A DNA stretch of 64,000 bases. Source: Ophiodon elongatus. Taxonomy: Eukaryota; Chordata; Actinopteri; Perciformes; Hexagrammidae. A program made the translations under genes and the position numbers. Positions 23,291 through 36,524 of the stretch are shown piece after piece. How positions within the stretch are numbered: position 1 is the stretch's first letter; every line of letters begins with the position of its first letter. The stretch covers positions 2,053,501 to 2,117,500 of the forward strand of contig JACSYO010002005.1 of the NCBI GenBank assembly GCA_016806645.1, written 5' to 3'. The notes below the pieces were generated by a model that saw only the letters and a list, made by a program, of their open reading frames with translations, searched no databases and had not been told where the DNA came from.

Positions 23291-25295
23291 CTTCACCTTC
23301 AAAACACCCTATAAAAAGTAGATTCATGCAGCTTTAAGTGAAAAAAGGATTTATTAAATGTTCTATTGATAACAATATATCAGTAATGTGGTTAAGAACT
23401 ACTTGACTTTAGCATCGTGTTCACATACTTCACAGTTTTAACTTAATACTGTTTCTTATCACCTGCTATTTTTCCAACATAGTGTATGCTTTATTTAGCA
23501 CCAGACCCAATGATCTGCGAGGGACACATCTCCGTACACAACTGTGTGTTACATCATAAAGCTGAGTACCTGGCCAGTATCCCAAACATTGATTTATACT
23601 TTAAGGGAATGATATCGTCGAATATAAATGTTTGAGCGGTGTGATTTGTGCTGAGAGAAAGTAGGCCACTCCGGAGCCCAGGGGGGGGCAGAAGAAGGGC
23701 TGGATCTGATTACTCACGTTCACGGCTTTCATGCGTTATTTCCATCAATGTTCTGTTTGTTCTTGTTGTTTTGTCTCTGTGTCTTCAGGTGTGTGATTTA
23801 TATAGAACATACTTTACACTCAGGGGCTCTCCCTCTCCCCTTCACGCTTTACACTCTCCTGCTAAAGACATACCTAGGGTATTGATTTATGGTGCCCTGT
23901 CGCAGTCATCCAAATGAAAAGCCAATAGGTGTTTATAGACACATGTATATCTTCACATAATGCCCTGTGGCTCGTTAAGTTTTTATATCCAGTGTTACCT
24001 CTGGGATCTCGCTCCGGTGGCAGTTTGCATTCAACCCTGGTTCTGTGTCATCAGTAAGCAAACAGTAAAGTGGCTGTGGGAGATGGCTGCGCTCTCAGGC
24101 TGGGCTGGTGGGCCACATAGATTTCATTATGTCGTATGGACACATTTTAACGGGCAGTATGATTGAGCGTACCGGTCTATAGCTCCTTGTGTGAACAGCT
24201 TTCTTCTACTAATAATGGAGTGAGTCAGTGTAGTACTTACAGCCCCTACGTGTAAAATACATTAGAGTACTTGTAGTTATTCTGATGGTGTATGTTTTCT
24301 GTTGTAAAAAAGAAAACAAGATTATTCTGGATGGAAATGATGTGATGAAGTGATGCTTTCAGCTAACTGACTAAGTGTTGGTTCGGCGGTTGGTTGGACG
24401 GACGGAGATGTATATATATATATATATTGATGATATATAGAGATGGATGAATGGATTGAGATAGATGGATGAATGGATGAATGGATGAATGAATGGACTT
24501 GAGCGTGAACGTAATTACGGTTTTGGGGCGCTTGCTGAACCGTGTCAGGGGAGGACCGTCTTGTCGCAGCAGTACCCTGGCGCCATAGATTTTCTCACAC
24601 TGCCGATGCCAGCAGAAAAATATTTGATCGGGATTGGATTTAGAGATAAGTGGCACTGTACGCTTTGCAGGTGAAGACTTCGGGAGAGAAGTCTCTTTTT
24701 TTTCCAGCGTAGACATCGTTCTCCTTTTCTTTTTCTTTTTTCACACCATCTGGCTTTCTGTTCAGCCTCCTCTTCCTTTCCCAAAACAGGTGGACTGTCA
24801 TGGCCAGAACCCAGACCCTCTGCTGGCTCAGTGATACAGCCACATCAAACAGCCCATTGGATATGTCAAACCATGGTCTCTCCTGCCTCGTTCTGCTGAA
24901 TAGTGTCTGGAGAGCACAAATACTCTCAATAATCTCTGAAACCAATAGAGGCTTTAGTGCTTGGTTTTAGGCTAGGTAATTAGAAATGCATTTAGGCTTT
25001 GAAAGGCTGGCTGCAGGTGGAGACTGGAGGTCTTTCTTAGGCGTTAAAGCTCTGTAAAGAAATGTCAGGGGTGTCGAGATCCCCCTCTCTTCACCTGCTT
25101 TCAGCCTTCAGGGTATTAGTATGGATACAGCCGCAACTCATCCCACATTCAGCTTTTTAATGACTGTAAATGATATACCTCTCTACACTGTGCCTCTTCA
25201 AAGCCGCTATTCTTTTAAAGGTGAAATAGAAGCGTAGAGAGAAATCCTGCCTTTGAGCTTCTTTTCAGGGTTCCCTTTGATCGAGGTATATCTGA

Positions 25296-25322
25296 GTGTG
25301 TGTGTGTGTGTGTGTGTGTGTG
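25296..25322. repeat. (GT)n microsatellite
   Basis: Short GT run followed by a mixed TG/CATATA region to about 25,380. Confidence 0.9.
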
Positions 25323-26358
25323 GCTGTGTACATGCAGACGCATATATATATATATGCGCGTGTTTTGTCTGTGCGCATGTGCTCATGACAACAAAAACAT
25401 CATGTTCCCAAGAGCCAAAGACGTGTGATCAGATGCAACCCTCTGAAGTATTTGAGAGTGTGATGCACACGTGTGTCGAAATGTGAGGCTCTTCCCAGCT
25501 AATGGCACGGCGCCCCAGACGGAAGTACAAGAAACAAGAAACAAGAAAAGCGCCGCCGCCGACACGCAGCCACCCAACTTCCCCTGCATCATTACCCGCC
25601 GCTTTGAATGTTTCCTGCACGCGGCGAATGCAGAGCAATGCAATTCATCATCCCCTCTTCCCTCCACATCTTGCAAAAAAAAAAAGAAGGAAAAAAAAGG
25701 ATTCATGGGAATTCGTAATTAGGTGAGGAGGGGTCGGGGGGGGGACATTTTCCCGTCCATTTCCCCGAGAACAATATTAATGTTGGGATTCCGCTTCCTG
25801 CAGTCGTCTACGGTTCAGAAGCACGTCCGACATTCGGCCCGCTCTCCACACGATAACATAACATCCTCGTCCCCGTTCCACGGCCATGTTGTCTGCTCAT
25901 CTCCGCACGGATTCGCGGCACGGCCCGAAGCTGTGTGTGTTAACTGCATGTCTAATATGTCCCCGAGTCGTTTTGCATTCAGCCCGACGACCGACCGACC
26001 GACCACCACGGTGGGGAAAAAAATAAATAATCATGTCACGCTTGGTAATTTAAAACAACAAAGTTTCTTGTTTCTCACCTCACCGTGCATGCACAAACAA
26101 AAGCGTACACCTCATGAATTCTTTGGTGGTGAGGCAACATCGGCTCATGCAGGTAAAAGAGGCCGTCCGACAAAAGCCCCTGGGGAGGTTTTGGTCTTTT
26201 CACGTATCAGGAAACTCACCTCCTTCCTGTCGTTTTGGGTAATCCCACTATTTGGCAAGGCTTGACCCCCCACACGCCCCCCCATTCTCACGCCGAGGTT
26301 ACGAGGTCCCTCTCGAGTGTCGAGTCAGATTTGTCCGGTTTGGCCTTTAGTGAAAGCG

Positions 26359-26359
<1 letters not shown>

Positions 26360-26405
<46 letters not shown>

Positions 26406-26410
26406 GCGCA
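26360..26410. repeat. (CA)n microsatellite
   Basis: CA repeat ending in CGCGCGCAC steps. Confidence 0.92.
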
Positions 26411-26829
26411 CACGCCTGGTTAAAAATACACTCGCTCACAAGCCGTGGGTGAAGCGGAGGGTGAGGCCTCTGGACTCAGACAACACCTGGATCAGCACAT
26501 CTGGCCTGATGAGGTCTGATGTGGCCTCGGATGTCTGAACCTCTGCGTCGGCTCAGCTACCCGCAGTGCTCCCTGCAGTGCTGAGGTCAGGCGGAGCGTC
26601 CGACCTCAGTCGAGGCTCTGGCCCTTCCCGATGCATTTTAAAGAAGTCTTTTTTTGTTCTTGTTGTTGTTGCGTTGCTCTTGCGATGTCTCGTGGAGCTG
26701 TGTGCATTAAATCACCTCGCTGTCTTCCTTCATCCAGCAACCGCAGCTCACTGAAGCCTCCAAGAAACTCTCAAACCAAAACTATACTTCCCTCACAAAT
26801 GTGAACGATAACAATTGACAATAGTTTTA

Positions 26830-27095
26830 CTTGGTTAATATAATAAACGATTGGTCGACTAATTAGTTGTCTGCGGTCTGTTGTCATTTTGTATGCTCTT
26901 TCATGCTGAAGGACTTATTCCCAAGACGCATCTGATAAACACAAGATTTAAAGTTGTGCTTCTGTGCGATTCCTTGTGGAGAAACTCAGTTTAACAGATC
27001 TGCCGATCAAAACTTAAAATCCAATAATCGCTCAGTCGACGAAAGCGTATGAGTGTTAGTCGACTAAGAATTTTTCCGGTCGGGAATCCCTAGAT
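26830..27095. mobile_element. Possible MITE remnant with GTCGACTAA motifs
   Basis: Inverted GTCGACTAATTAGTT and GTTAGTCGACTAA motifs flank about 200 bp, followed by GTCGGGAATCCCTAG. This resembles teleost DNA-transposon derivatives. Boundaries are uncertain. Confidence 0.35.
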
Positions 27096-28694
27096 TTGCC
27101 ATGAGGCTCATCGTCAAACAAATAACCTGCCCTTTAATCACATACACGTTAAATTACATTTCACACATTACACGTATCGATGGCCGAAGAGCAAAACCTC
27201 CTCTCTGAAAAATGCACTTTTTTGAGAATACTAAAAAAAATAATTGGTTTTCTTGCAGAATGCTATTTGTTAAGGATACCCAATACATAATACAAAATAC
27301 AAAAAAATAAGAAAAATATACAAAGTACCGATGGTTATTCCCACTTTTCCTGGATCATTTTGCAGATAGGAGGTTTTGCACTTTGGCCATCGATATACAC
27401 GTTTACAGACGCTCTTACATTACAAGTGACACTTCGACGGCTACTATTCATTCACTGACCCTTCAACTGCGTTCATTGCTTCCATCTGCTTTTAATGCTC
27501 AAATTACAATAAAAAAAAAAGACTTTATAACAACATCACTGCACATGCAACCCCAACGCGGCTACAAACATGTCCGCTGTTTGGACTCCGATCGCCCCGC
27601 TACACCTTGACAAACACTTGAATTAGCTGAAATGAAAGCAGTCGAAGTGCTCGCACCCAAATGGACTTACACTCCTTCACCCATGAGCCTGGGGGTCTTG
27701 TTTCATAACTTCCAGTTCTTTTATGCAACAAACGTAGTCACTTGAACTCAAACCCCGATCTCTTATGAAACCGAGCACTTTGGTTTTGTAAGTAATTCTT
27801 AAAACTAAAGTAAAGTCGTGGGCTTTCATTTTGGCAAAGACGCTCTATGCACGTAACACGCGGAATGGTTTCATCCATAACCTGCAGCAACTTCACTTGA
27901 CGCCTCAACTTGCAACACCCGACACATCGTTTACACCTGCAGTCGTTTTTGTGTCACCTGCTCGACACCCGAGCATGAAATACGAAGACAGAAGTTACAT
28001 CTTGCGACGGCTTCCGACTAGATTTTCGGAACATTTTCTCCACTCTCAAGTAAACTACACTATCTACTTTATATGCTAAGATATGGAACCTGCCCACACT
28101 TAGGTCATACCCAATTGACCCCCCTCCCCCACACCCCCGTGCATATACCGGCCAGAAACACAGCACAGTCAATCAAACGATTCAGTGATTCAGTCACCTC
28201 TAAACTTTAAGCACTTTTTCTCCCACAAGCATCAGACTCGACCCCGCGACTCAAAGCAGTGTGAATACCATTAAGATATTCCACCCCCACCATCTTCTCC
28301 TCATGATTTTGATTATGATACGAGCTGAGGAGTTAATAAGCGTATTAATTACCTGTGTAGGAGACAAACCAGCTCCCAGAGCGAGCCCACAAACCCCCCC
28401 CCCCCCCCCTCCCCCCGCCCCCCCCCACACACTGCCTTCCTCCCACGGACCGTCACTGTTGTGTTTAAATGAGCCATCATCGTCCGACTGTCTCCAAGGT
28501 CAGCCGAGGCTCCGCTGTTAGCGCAGTTTCCCGCTATGGGAAGTCTCTAAAGTCGCTCAGTAATGAGAATAATTAGAATACTACAAGGTCGAGCAGGACG
28601 ACAGAGGAATCGAACAGAGGGACGTGGGAAGAGAAGGAGGTGGTTGTAATCCTCACGGAGACTTGGATGTGATCACGGCTCGATACTTAAGTTT

Positions 28695-28727
28695 CCAATT
28701 ATCTCTCTGTTACAGAGAGATAATTGG
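28695..28727. repeat. Perfect 15-bp inverted repeat, 3-nt spacer
   Basis: CCAATTATCTCTCTG and its exact reverse complement are separated by TTA. Confidence 0.92.
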
Positions 28728-28748
28728 CCTGCGCGCACACTCAAGATA

Positions 28749-28810
28749 CACAGACACAGACACACACACACACACACACAGACACACACACACACACACA
28801 GAGAGAGACA
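28749..28810. repeat. (CA)n/(GA)n compound microsatellite
   Basis: CA repeat with GACACA interruptions ending in GAGAGAGACA. Confidence 0.9.
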
Positions 28811-29072
28811 CAGACAGACGCGCAAACAGACGGCTTGCGGCGCACGACAAAGTCTTCAACCTGTCTGGAAATCTCTGAACAAAAACCTTCATGGGTTCAC
28901 TCGACGTGACTGCATGTCTGCCGCCCCCACACACACACCCGCCCCCCCACACCCCGTCCTCCCTCCCCCCCACCACCACAAACAGTGCAATATCTTCTCC
29001 ACATTTCAGCTGGGATCTATCTGCTCTGGACATGCCAGGGCAGTGAGGTGGCTTAAGCCAGAAGCACAAGAT

Positions 29073-29150
29073 GTGGAGAGGAGAGGAGAGGAGGGGAGAG
29101 GAGAAGAGAGGAGAGGAGAGGAGAGGAGAGGAGAGGAGAGCAGAGAAGAG
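29073..29150. repeat. (GAGAG)n purine-rich tandem array
   Basis: Repeated GAGAG/GGAGA pentamer steps, about 75 bp of nearly pure purine on the plus strand. Confidence 0.9.
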
Positions 29151-29689
29151 CATCAGCTCAGTGTGAGCGGTGCGTACAGCGGTACAGAGGTCGGTGCAGG
29201 CCAGCACACGGGAGAAGCTCAAAATCCAAATAACAAGCAGAACAAACAGCAGGATTTCTGTTTCCCAGCAGCAGACTTCCTCCTCTGAATGCTTATCGGA
29301 GCCGCTGTACATCGGTAATGTCGTGATGGCAGAGTTTCAACTGTCACTGAAAACTACAAGTTTGAACATGAAAACAAGGCGTTAAAGAGAAGTGATCATG
29401 CCCCCCCTCTGTAGCCCCCCCACCCCCCATCTCTGCTTAAAGCTAACGGCTTGAGGCTACATTAGCCGCTACATTAGCCGCTACTAGCGCGACACACCCG
29501 AATCTCCGACAGAACTCGCGGCGGTCGAGTTGCATCGTGGGTAATGTAGGCGCTAAGGTTTTGACAAGGCAGACGAACGTGTGAAAAACAAAACACCTCT
29601 TTGCTGTACGCAGAAATAGAAACGCAACTAATTGCCGCCTCGCGGTTGCAAAGCCAGTCCCGTCGCAGTTGGGTGTCATCACTTCATCA

Positions 29690-29860
29690 TTCAGACCTAT
29701 TAAAAAGATTGTGTGTGAAATTGTCATAATTAGCATACGGATTCTTGCGTTACGGACAAAAATGTGTCTTTGACCACCAAATTCCAATCGGTTCATCTTT
29801 GAGTCACAGTGGATGTTTGTGCCAAATATGAAGAAATTCCATCAAAGACAACAATAAAAG
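29690..29860. repeat. Teleost interspersed repeat fragment
   Basis: Contains TTTGACCACCAAATTCCAAT and GTGCCAAATATGAAGAAATT, phrases typical of an abundant fish repeat. Non-coding and fragmentary. Confidence 0.5.
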
Positions 29861-30912
29861 AATAAATACATTTTAAAAATAAATAAAATAAGCATAAACA
29901 AAAACAGCATATGACGTCTATAAGTCAGATTGTCTCATTGTAAACAATAACACAGCATAACCACGATCCAAGTTTAAAACAATATGATAGCCTGATCTCA
30001 TTTAACATAACGTGTGTGTATGTTGCTTAAAAAACGTTGTGATTAATTAAACATATATTTCTTCTAAATGTCTGCTTTACCTCATAAGCGGAGGTGGGAA
30101 TGGCAGTAAAGACTTATTTTAAAGATTCATAGACGAGGCCTCTTGTGACCTGGGTCACGATGATTCAAACTCATGAAAATACAAATATCACCCAAAACTA
30201 GTCAGAACCACCGAGGTGCAGATTTTCCTAAAAGCTGTGAGGAAACACGTCAAACAGAGCACAGTTGGGTCTGTGTGCTCCTTGGCCCTGCAGAGGAAAA
30301 CACACTTTCCCATCCAGTCCCGGCTCCCACCACTTTACTTGGACTTGGACATGCCGGGATGTTTGATGCCGAGACCCTTTTTGTTTTAGCGCTTTAACCC
30401 CGACTGCTGAGGCCCTCTGTCAACAGCCAGGACAGCAGCTTCCACATCCCCCCCCCCTCCCCTCCCCCCTCCTCCTCCTCCTCCTTCCTCCTCCCCCTCC
30501 TCCTCCCCCCATCGATCTGTTTACGGCCTCTGGCGGCGACGTGGAAAAAATTCTGTGCAAACATCTCGGAGGCCAAACTGAATCCATGACGACGGCCCAG
30601 AACTGACTTATTTCAACTTCACGGAGCAAACAATAATGTGACTGAGGAATCAAGAGGCCGGGAGGAGAACCGACTTTCGCCGGTGACAGCGACAAGCTTT
30701 TGTCTCCAGGTTGTTGTTTTTTTTTTTTTTTTCTGTGGATAACGCTCAGTCTCATTTGCATTCATGCGACGGAGCAGCGGCCGTAAAAGTGACTTAGGCG
30801 GGAGCTTAACGTAATGGCCTCTTTTTTCCTTTAAGTCATAATGTACTGAGTGGGTATATTTATATGAATGTCGCCAAGTGTGTGATGGTAAAAGGGCAAG
30901 AGTTACAGTGCC

Positions 30913-30916
<4 letters not shown>

Positions 30917-30966
<50 letters not shown>
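30917..30966. repeat. (GT)n microsatellite
   Basis: Twenty-four or more GT units, uninterrupted. Confidence 0.95.
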
Positions 30967-30970
<4 letters not shown>

Positions 30971-31089
30971 TTATGTCCCTGCTTCATGAGGCTGCTGCAC
31001 ATCATCAGTGAAGGAAAAGAAAACATTCTGGCATCTTTTACACTCCAATACACATGAGAATAAATTACCTCGCAAGACCACCCTTTCCA

Positions 31090-31090
<1 letters not shown>

Positions 31091-31140
<50 letters not shown>

Positions 31141-31156
31141 TACACACATACATACA

Positions 31157-31192
<36 letters not shown>

Positions 31193-31204
31193 CACACACA
31201 CACA
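31091..31204. repeat. (CA)n then (CT)n compound microsatellite
   Basis: (CA)n with CATA steps, then about 30 bp of (CT)n, then a short CA run. Confidence 0.93.
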
Positions 31205-32534
31205 AAAAGAAGCATCAACATTAGGCAGGAAGAAGTTGCTGAGAAGTGAAAAGCCGTCTAAGCTGTTGATCCCGTTTGCTGCTTTGAAATTCTTTTTTTT
31301 TTATTTATTTTTTTTTAGAAAGGAAATCTTCCCTTTCAATCTTTTTCCACTGAGGGCTGAGAGTGTGGCGAGGGAGGCTGGCGGAGACGGAGTCTTATCT
31401 GTCGCGGGGCAGCGTGGCGCTCTCTGAAGCTCAGCTCACCCAGGTGCTTCATCTCGTGCGTCCCCCCCCCCCCCCTCCCCACCCCCAGAGCTTAAAAAAA
31501 CACCTTTATGAAGCGGCGGGGCGGCGGGAACATGAAATCATGAGAGGAAGTGGCGTCTGGTAAGCCGGAATCTGCGTGATACAGACGTGTCGAAGCGTCG
31601 AGATATCTGAAGATTAGGCAGAAGGCTTTTGTCGGGTTTCTGATCCAACAAGTCCTCCATCCCAAAACGTTGGAACTGGGTTTTTTTTGGGGTTTTTTGT
31701 AAACAATGTGGGCGTGACAAAAGTTGTGTTTTTTTAATTTTTTTTTAATTTTTGTCAATATCATGAACTACCGGGACAGTTCAGAAAGGAGACAGTTCCC
31801 CGTGTCACGTGGGTTTCCCCGCCCCGCCCCCCTTTAGGAGACCAGCAGCAGGTTGTTAAAGCCCCGGATTTAGGACATCGCTCTTTTAAAGTCGAATATC
31901 ACATGATGGATCCAATGAACGCTTGTGATGAAGAAGGTCCCCCGACTCCGTAGTCCCCCCTTCAGCTCCGTGGAGCGTCGTCAGCCTCTTTCAGCTTCGT
32001 GTTTTACGAACACAACTTCACCATCTCGTTTCAGTCGACTCTCATCAGCATCGTTTTCAGCCTAAAAAAAAACGCCGAGGTTGGCGCACGTTTGACCAGA
32101 CGTCCTGGTTTCAAGCGTCTCTGTGGACAAATGCTAGTGTTGCTCTTTGTCTGCTTGATGTGTGGATAAGCAGCTGTTTGTCAACTTTATTAAAAAAGAT
32201 GATGATATTTCGGTCTCGTTCCCGCTGCCTCCAACGGGGCCAAAAATAAAAACCTGTTCACGGAGGTTTTGAAGACATCTGAATGTTTGAATGTGGACGT
32301 AAACGTTTGGTCCGCACACTTTTTCTTGCCGTGATGTCTCTTGTGGCTCGAGTCTCAGAAGCGAAATGGAATGGTTTGATGAGGAAATTAAAGAAAAGAA
32401 AAGAAACTTCCAGTCTCAGGTAGTTTGACCTTGAGCGAGGTCAAACCCCCGCTGTGGCTTTCTCAAGCAGCAGAGCACCACTGTGAATGATGAGCAACTT
32501 TTAACTGGACATGTTGCACAATGTACTTGGTTTT

Positions 32535-32540
<6 letters not shown>

Positions 32541-32581
<41 letters not shown>
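32541..32581. repeat. (AAT)n microsatellite
   Basis: About 13 perfect trinucleotide units. Confidence 0.95.
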
Positions 32582-33039
32582 TCTCCACAAGTTTCTTTTT
32601 TTTCTCCTTTTTTACCTGCCGAGGGACGGATGTAAATGAGCATTCTCGCTAACTCCGACATGTTTACGTCTTGTATTTTTACACCGATGCTCGTTAGCGT
32701 TTCTCTGTCCCCATCAAATAAACTAATAAATAAATAAATAAATAAATAAATAACTGTGTGAGAGCGAAGCCGGAAATCGATTGCGCTCATCGAAAACCTC
32801 TTTCCCCCCGGATGAAATGAAGAGGGTTAAAAATATATGTGTAGCTGTCGTTTGCGTCCTGGTTGAGCATTTGACGGCTGACGGTTTTAGTATTTCAGAT
32901 AAAGCAGAGGTTGGATTTCTTTCAACATGAAAGCCTTTTTTTCTTCTTCTTCTTCTTCTTCTTCTGCAGCCGGCAACCCTACTGAGGGGAAGGATGGTGG
33001 AAAGAGCAAAGTTAAGAAAAAAAAGTTACGGGGGCCGGA

Positions 33040-33061
33040 GAGAGAGCGAGAGAGCGAGAGC

Positions 33062-33095
<34 letters not shown>

Positions 33096-33096
33096 A
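33040..33096. repeat. (GA)n purine tract
   Basis: GAGAGCGA-type steps passing into (GA)n. Confidence 0.9.
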
Positions 33097-33325
33097 ATAA
33101 AAAACGCATATCTGCCTCCGAGGAGAGAGGAGTTTCGCTCGTGTTATTGGAACCTGCCCGAGCTCATTTGAGAAGTTGCGAGGTGCCGCCGAGGGATGCT
33201 CTGAATTATGGGAAGAATAGGAGGAAGAAAAAATAAGCATGTGGTGAGATTGCGACAAGTCCTTTGTGGAAATTCGTATCTGACTGGAAGAAGGGGGGCC
33301 GAGACCCTGACAGATTCAGGGCACA

Positions 33326-33382
33326 GCGCGCGCGCGTGCGTGCGTGAGTGTGTGTGTGCGTGTGTGTGTGCGTGTGTGTGTG
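33326..33382. repeat. (CG)n/(GT)n alternating tract
   Basis: Alternating purine-pyrimidine run with CGCGCG then GTGTGC steps. Confidence 0.9.
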
Positions 33383-33505
33383 TTTCCTTTTTATTTGTCT
33401 TGTGAAATAGGACATGGTTAAAAAAAAAAAAGGGTTCCTACTCACCCAGTCTTGTCATTCTTTCAAGGGCAGATGACCTATTTGCCTGTTGCCGAGGCCT
33501 TATTT

Positions 33506-33508
<3 letters not shown>

Positions 33509-33571
<63 letters not shown>
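33509..33571. repeat. (CA)n microsatellite
   Basis: About 31 uninterrupted CA units. Confidence 0.95.
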
Positions 33572-33573
<2 letters not shown>

Positions 33574-34205
33574 TGAAATGTTCCTGTCCACACACATTCT
33601 CCCGTCTGCCGGCGGTCTGAAGGTAACCTTTCCCTTCCTCCCTTTATCTCCGTCTGTGTAACACCTTCTCCCCACGCCGCTTCTCACCTCCTTTTCTCTC
33701 GCCGCACAAAAGGACGCCTCGCTTTAAAAAAAAGAAATAAAAAAGAAAGAGGTGAGCCTGCAATGAAATTTAATCAGACAAGAGGGAGGGAAGGTGAGGG
33801 AGGGGGAAGGGGGGGGGGGGGCATTCAACAGATCTCCAAAAGGAAAAGGAGCAAACAGGCCTCTCTCGGTCCGAGGGAGCAGACTTGAGGGAAAACGTCT
33901 GCGATCAAAACGCAGCTGTAACTGTCCGGCACGAAGTAATAACCACTGACAAATTGAATTGCCTGCTTTTCATGCCACTTGTGTCATCAAGTGTTTTGTG
34001 AGGCAACTAAAATAGCCGGGAAAATCGTTTACCAAGGCGGCGGACGGCCCGCGCGAGTCAGCGAAAAAAGGTGACGGGTCATGAATTCTGTTTTCCTCGG
34101 GGAAGAGAGGAAAAAAGAGAGGATGAAAAATACTTCTGAGGGGGATGAATGATAGAAGAGCCACGTTGGTCTTAAAGCCTGACGCGGTCGAAACCCACCG
34201 CTTAC

Positions 34206-34243
34206 GTGTGTGTGTGTATGTGTGTGTGTGTGTGTGTGTGTGC
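34206..34243. repeat. (GT)n microsatellite
   Basis: GT repeat with one ATGT interruption. Confidence 0.93.
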
Positions 34244-34525
34244 AGAGCTCTTCCTGTGTGTATGTTTGCATTCAGGTTTTGTGGTTATTGTGCGTTGGCT
34301 TTGTCGACGGTTTCATAATAAGCGTGACTTATTGCTTATGGTCGACACGCCGAACACTGTTAGCTTAGCGGCGGCGCTGCGTTGGGTTCATTCACGGCCC
34401 CAACGTTAGCTTTTCACTTGTTCTCGCTTCACAAATCCCGAAAGTGGCGTTTTTGTGAAGATCATCCAAAAGCCAATGGAAACGTCTGATTGCTATTTGT
34501 CAGACGGAACCAGAGCAGTGCCAAC

Positions 34526-34561
34526 TTATATATAAATATATATATATAAAAATAAAAAATA

Positions 34562-34601
<40 letters not shown>

Positions 34602-34808
34602 TAAATAAATATATATATATATATATATACATATATAAAAATATATACATATATAAAAATATATACATATATAAATATATGTATACAAAAATATATATAT
34701 ATTTATATATATATTTTTATATATATTTCTGTATTTATATATAAATATATACATATATATACATATATATATATAAATATATATATATAACTATATATAT
34801 ATATATAC

Positions 34809-34839
<31 letters not shown>

Positions 34840-35144
34840 ACTATATATATATATATACATATATATACATATATACATATAAATATATATATATAAACAT
34901 ATGTATATATACATATATATATACACATATATATATATACATATATATATATGTATATATATATAGATATCTATATATGTGTATATAGATATATATACAC
35001 ATATATATCTATATATGTGTATATATATCTATATACACATGTATATAGATATATATATATATAGATATATATATATATATATATATGAGTATATATATAT
35101 ATATATATATATACACATGTATATATATATCTATATATATATGT
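34526..35144. repeat. ~620-bp TA-rich satellite-like tract
   Basis: Almost pure A/T made of TATATA, TAAATA, ACATAT and AGATAT steps. Later TATACACATG and TATAGATA blocks give local higher-order repetition. No coding value. Confidence 0.95.
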
Positions 35145-36289
35145 ACGTCGTCCCTGCAGCGCTCTGTTCTGAGTCATAAGAGAACCGATGACCTTCATGA
35201 GTACTCGAGACCATCAGAGAGAAGATTGGCGTTCTCTACGTGGTTCTTCCTGCTCGTCACCACCATGCAGGTTCACCAGAGGCCCTCAGCTCGGACTCCA
35301 TCGGGGCCACCCGGCTTCTCTGAAGCCTTCGACCCGGCAGACGGAGGCTCCTGCAGGAAGAAGAGAGCTCAGGAGGAACCGGAGCTTCGCCTCGCTGCTG
35401 TCAGAAAAATGTCCATCCCAAGTTCTTTGAGCTCAATGTTACACTTTCAGCCCAAAACCGAAAAGACCTCGAACGACAAAGTCAGGAAACAGAGAGGCGA
35501 AGCACAGTGTGAAGTCGGAACCAAACATCTCAGAATCACTCTTGCTTGGTAAACGACTCAAACGATTAAACAGCTATTGAAATTCTTGTCGATTCCTTTT
35601 CTGAAGATACTAAATAAATAAAGGACCCAATCATCTTAAGCTCCGGGCCTCTCGCGCTACGTCTCAGGGCCTCGAGAGGCGGCCCCGTAATCAAATGATG
35701 GAGCCGCAGTGTGCAGCATCTCCTTTCATTTACAGAGCAATTATCTAACTCAATCCCAAAAGATATCTTCATCGGGACTAGAATGAGACTCAAACCAGGA
35801 GCTCGGGGCGCCATTGAAACACAGTTGTTGGTCCGGAGCACGCAGAGTTTGCTTCAGGCTTTAAAATGCACCAGGTGGTCGGGGTTCAACCAACACGACG
35901 ACTCGGGGAGTGTGAGGCAGGAAATTAAAAGACAACACCCACAAACACACCGAGAGAGCTGTGCTAATTTAACTTGCAAATATATGCCGGTGTGATTGCC
36001 GACACGCAACATATTGTTTTTATCCTGCAGACGAGATGGAGTAGGTGTAAACCAAATCTGGGGGGAACATTTAGCCCCCCCCCCCCCCCCCGAAGGGTTT
36101 GAGTGTAAAATTAGCAGCACCAGTTTCAGCTCTGACTTTACACACAACGTTCATCAGACTCCAGCGCTCACGAATCATCAGCAGGTCGATGTCTCCCTCG
36201 TGTGGCGGAAAAGAGGAATGACAGGCAAAGAAGAGACGGCTCACTCAAATGTTTTGCATACCATACACACTTGTACAAGGCTGTGATTA

Positions 36290-36408
<119 letters not shown>

Positions 36409-36495
36409 TTTAAAAACATTTGGAGTATCTCCAGCCTCAAGGCCAAAACGTTGAGCACACAACAGCTTTCTGAGGGATTAAGGGGGAATTCTATC

Positions 36496-36524
36496 ACACT
36501 GATGTAATTACATTACATCAGTGT
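36496..36524. repeat. Perfect 13-bp inverted repeat, 3-nt spacer
   Basis: ACACTGATGTAAT and its exact reverse complement are separated by TAC. No terminator function is implied in a vertebrate. Confidence 0.9.

Noticed and set aside
28710..29312. Minus-strand frame, 200 codons
   Set aside because: Spans CA and GAGAG microsatellites; no protein-like composition.
30619..31221. Minus-strand frame, 200 codons
   Set aside because: Built on two dinucleotide repeats and a GA/CT tract.
35085..35552. Plus-strand frame, 155 codons
   Set aside because: The second half has mixed composition, but I recognise no domain, and the start is TA-repeat. Insufficient support.
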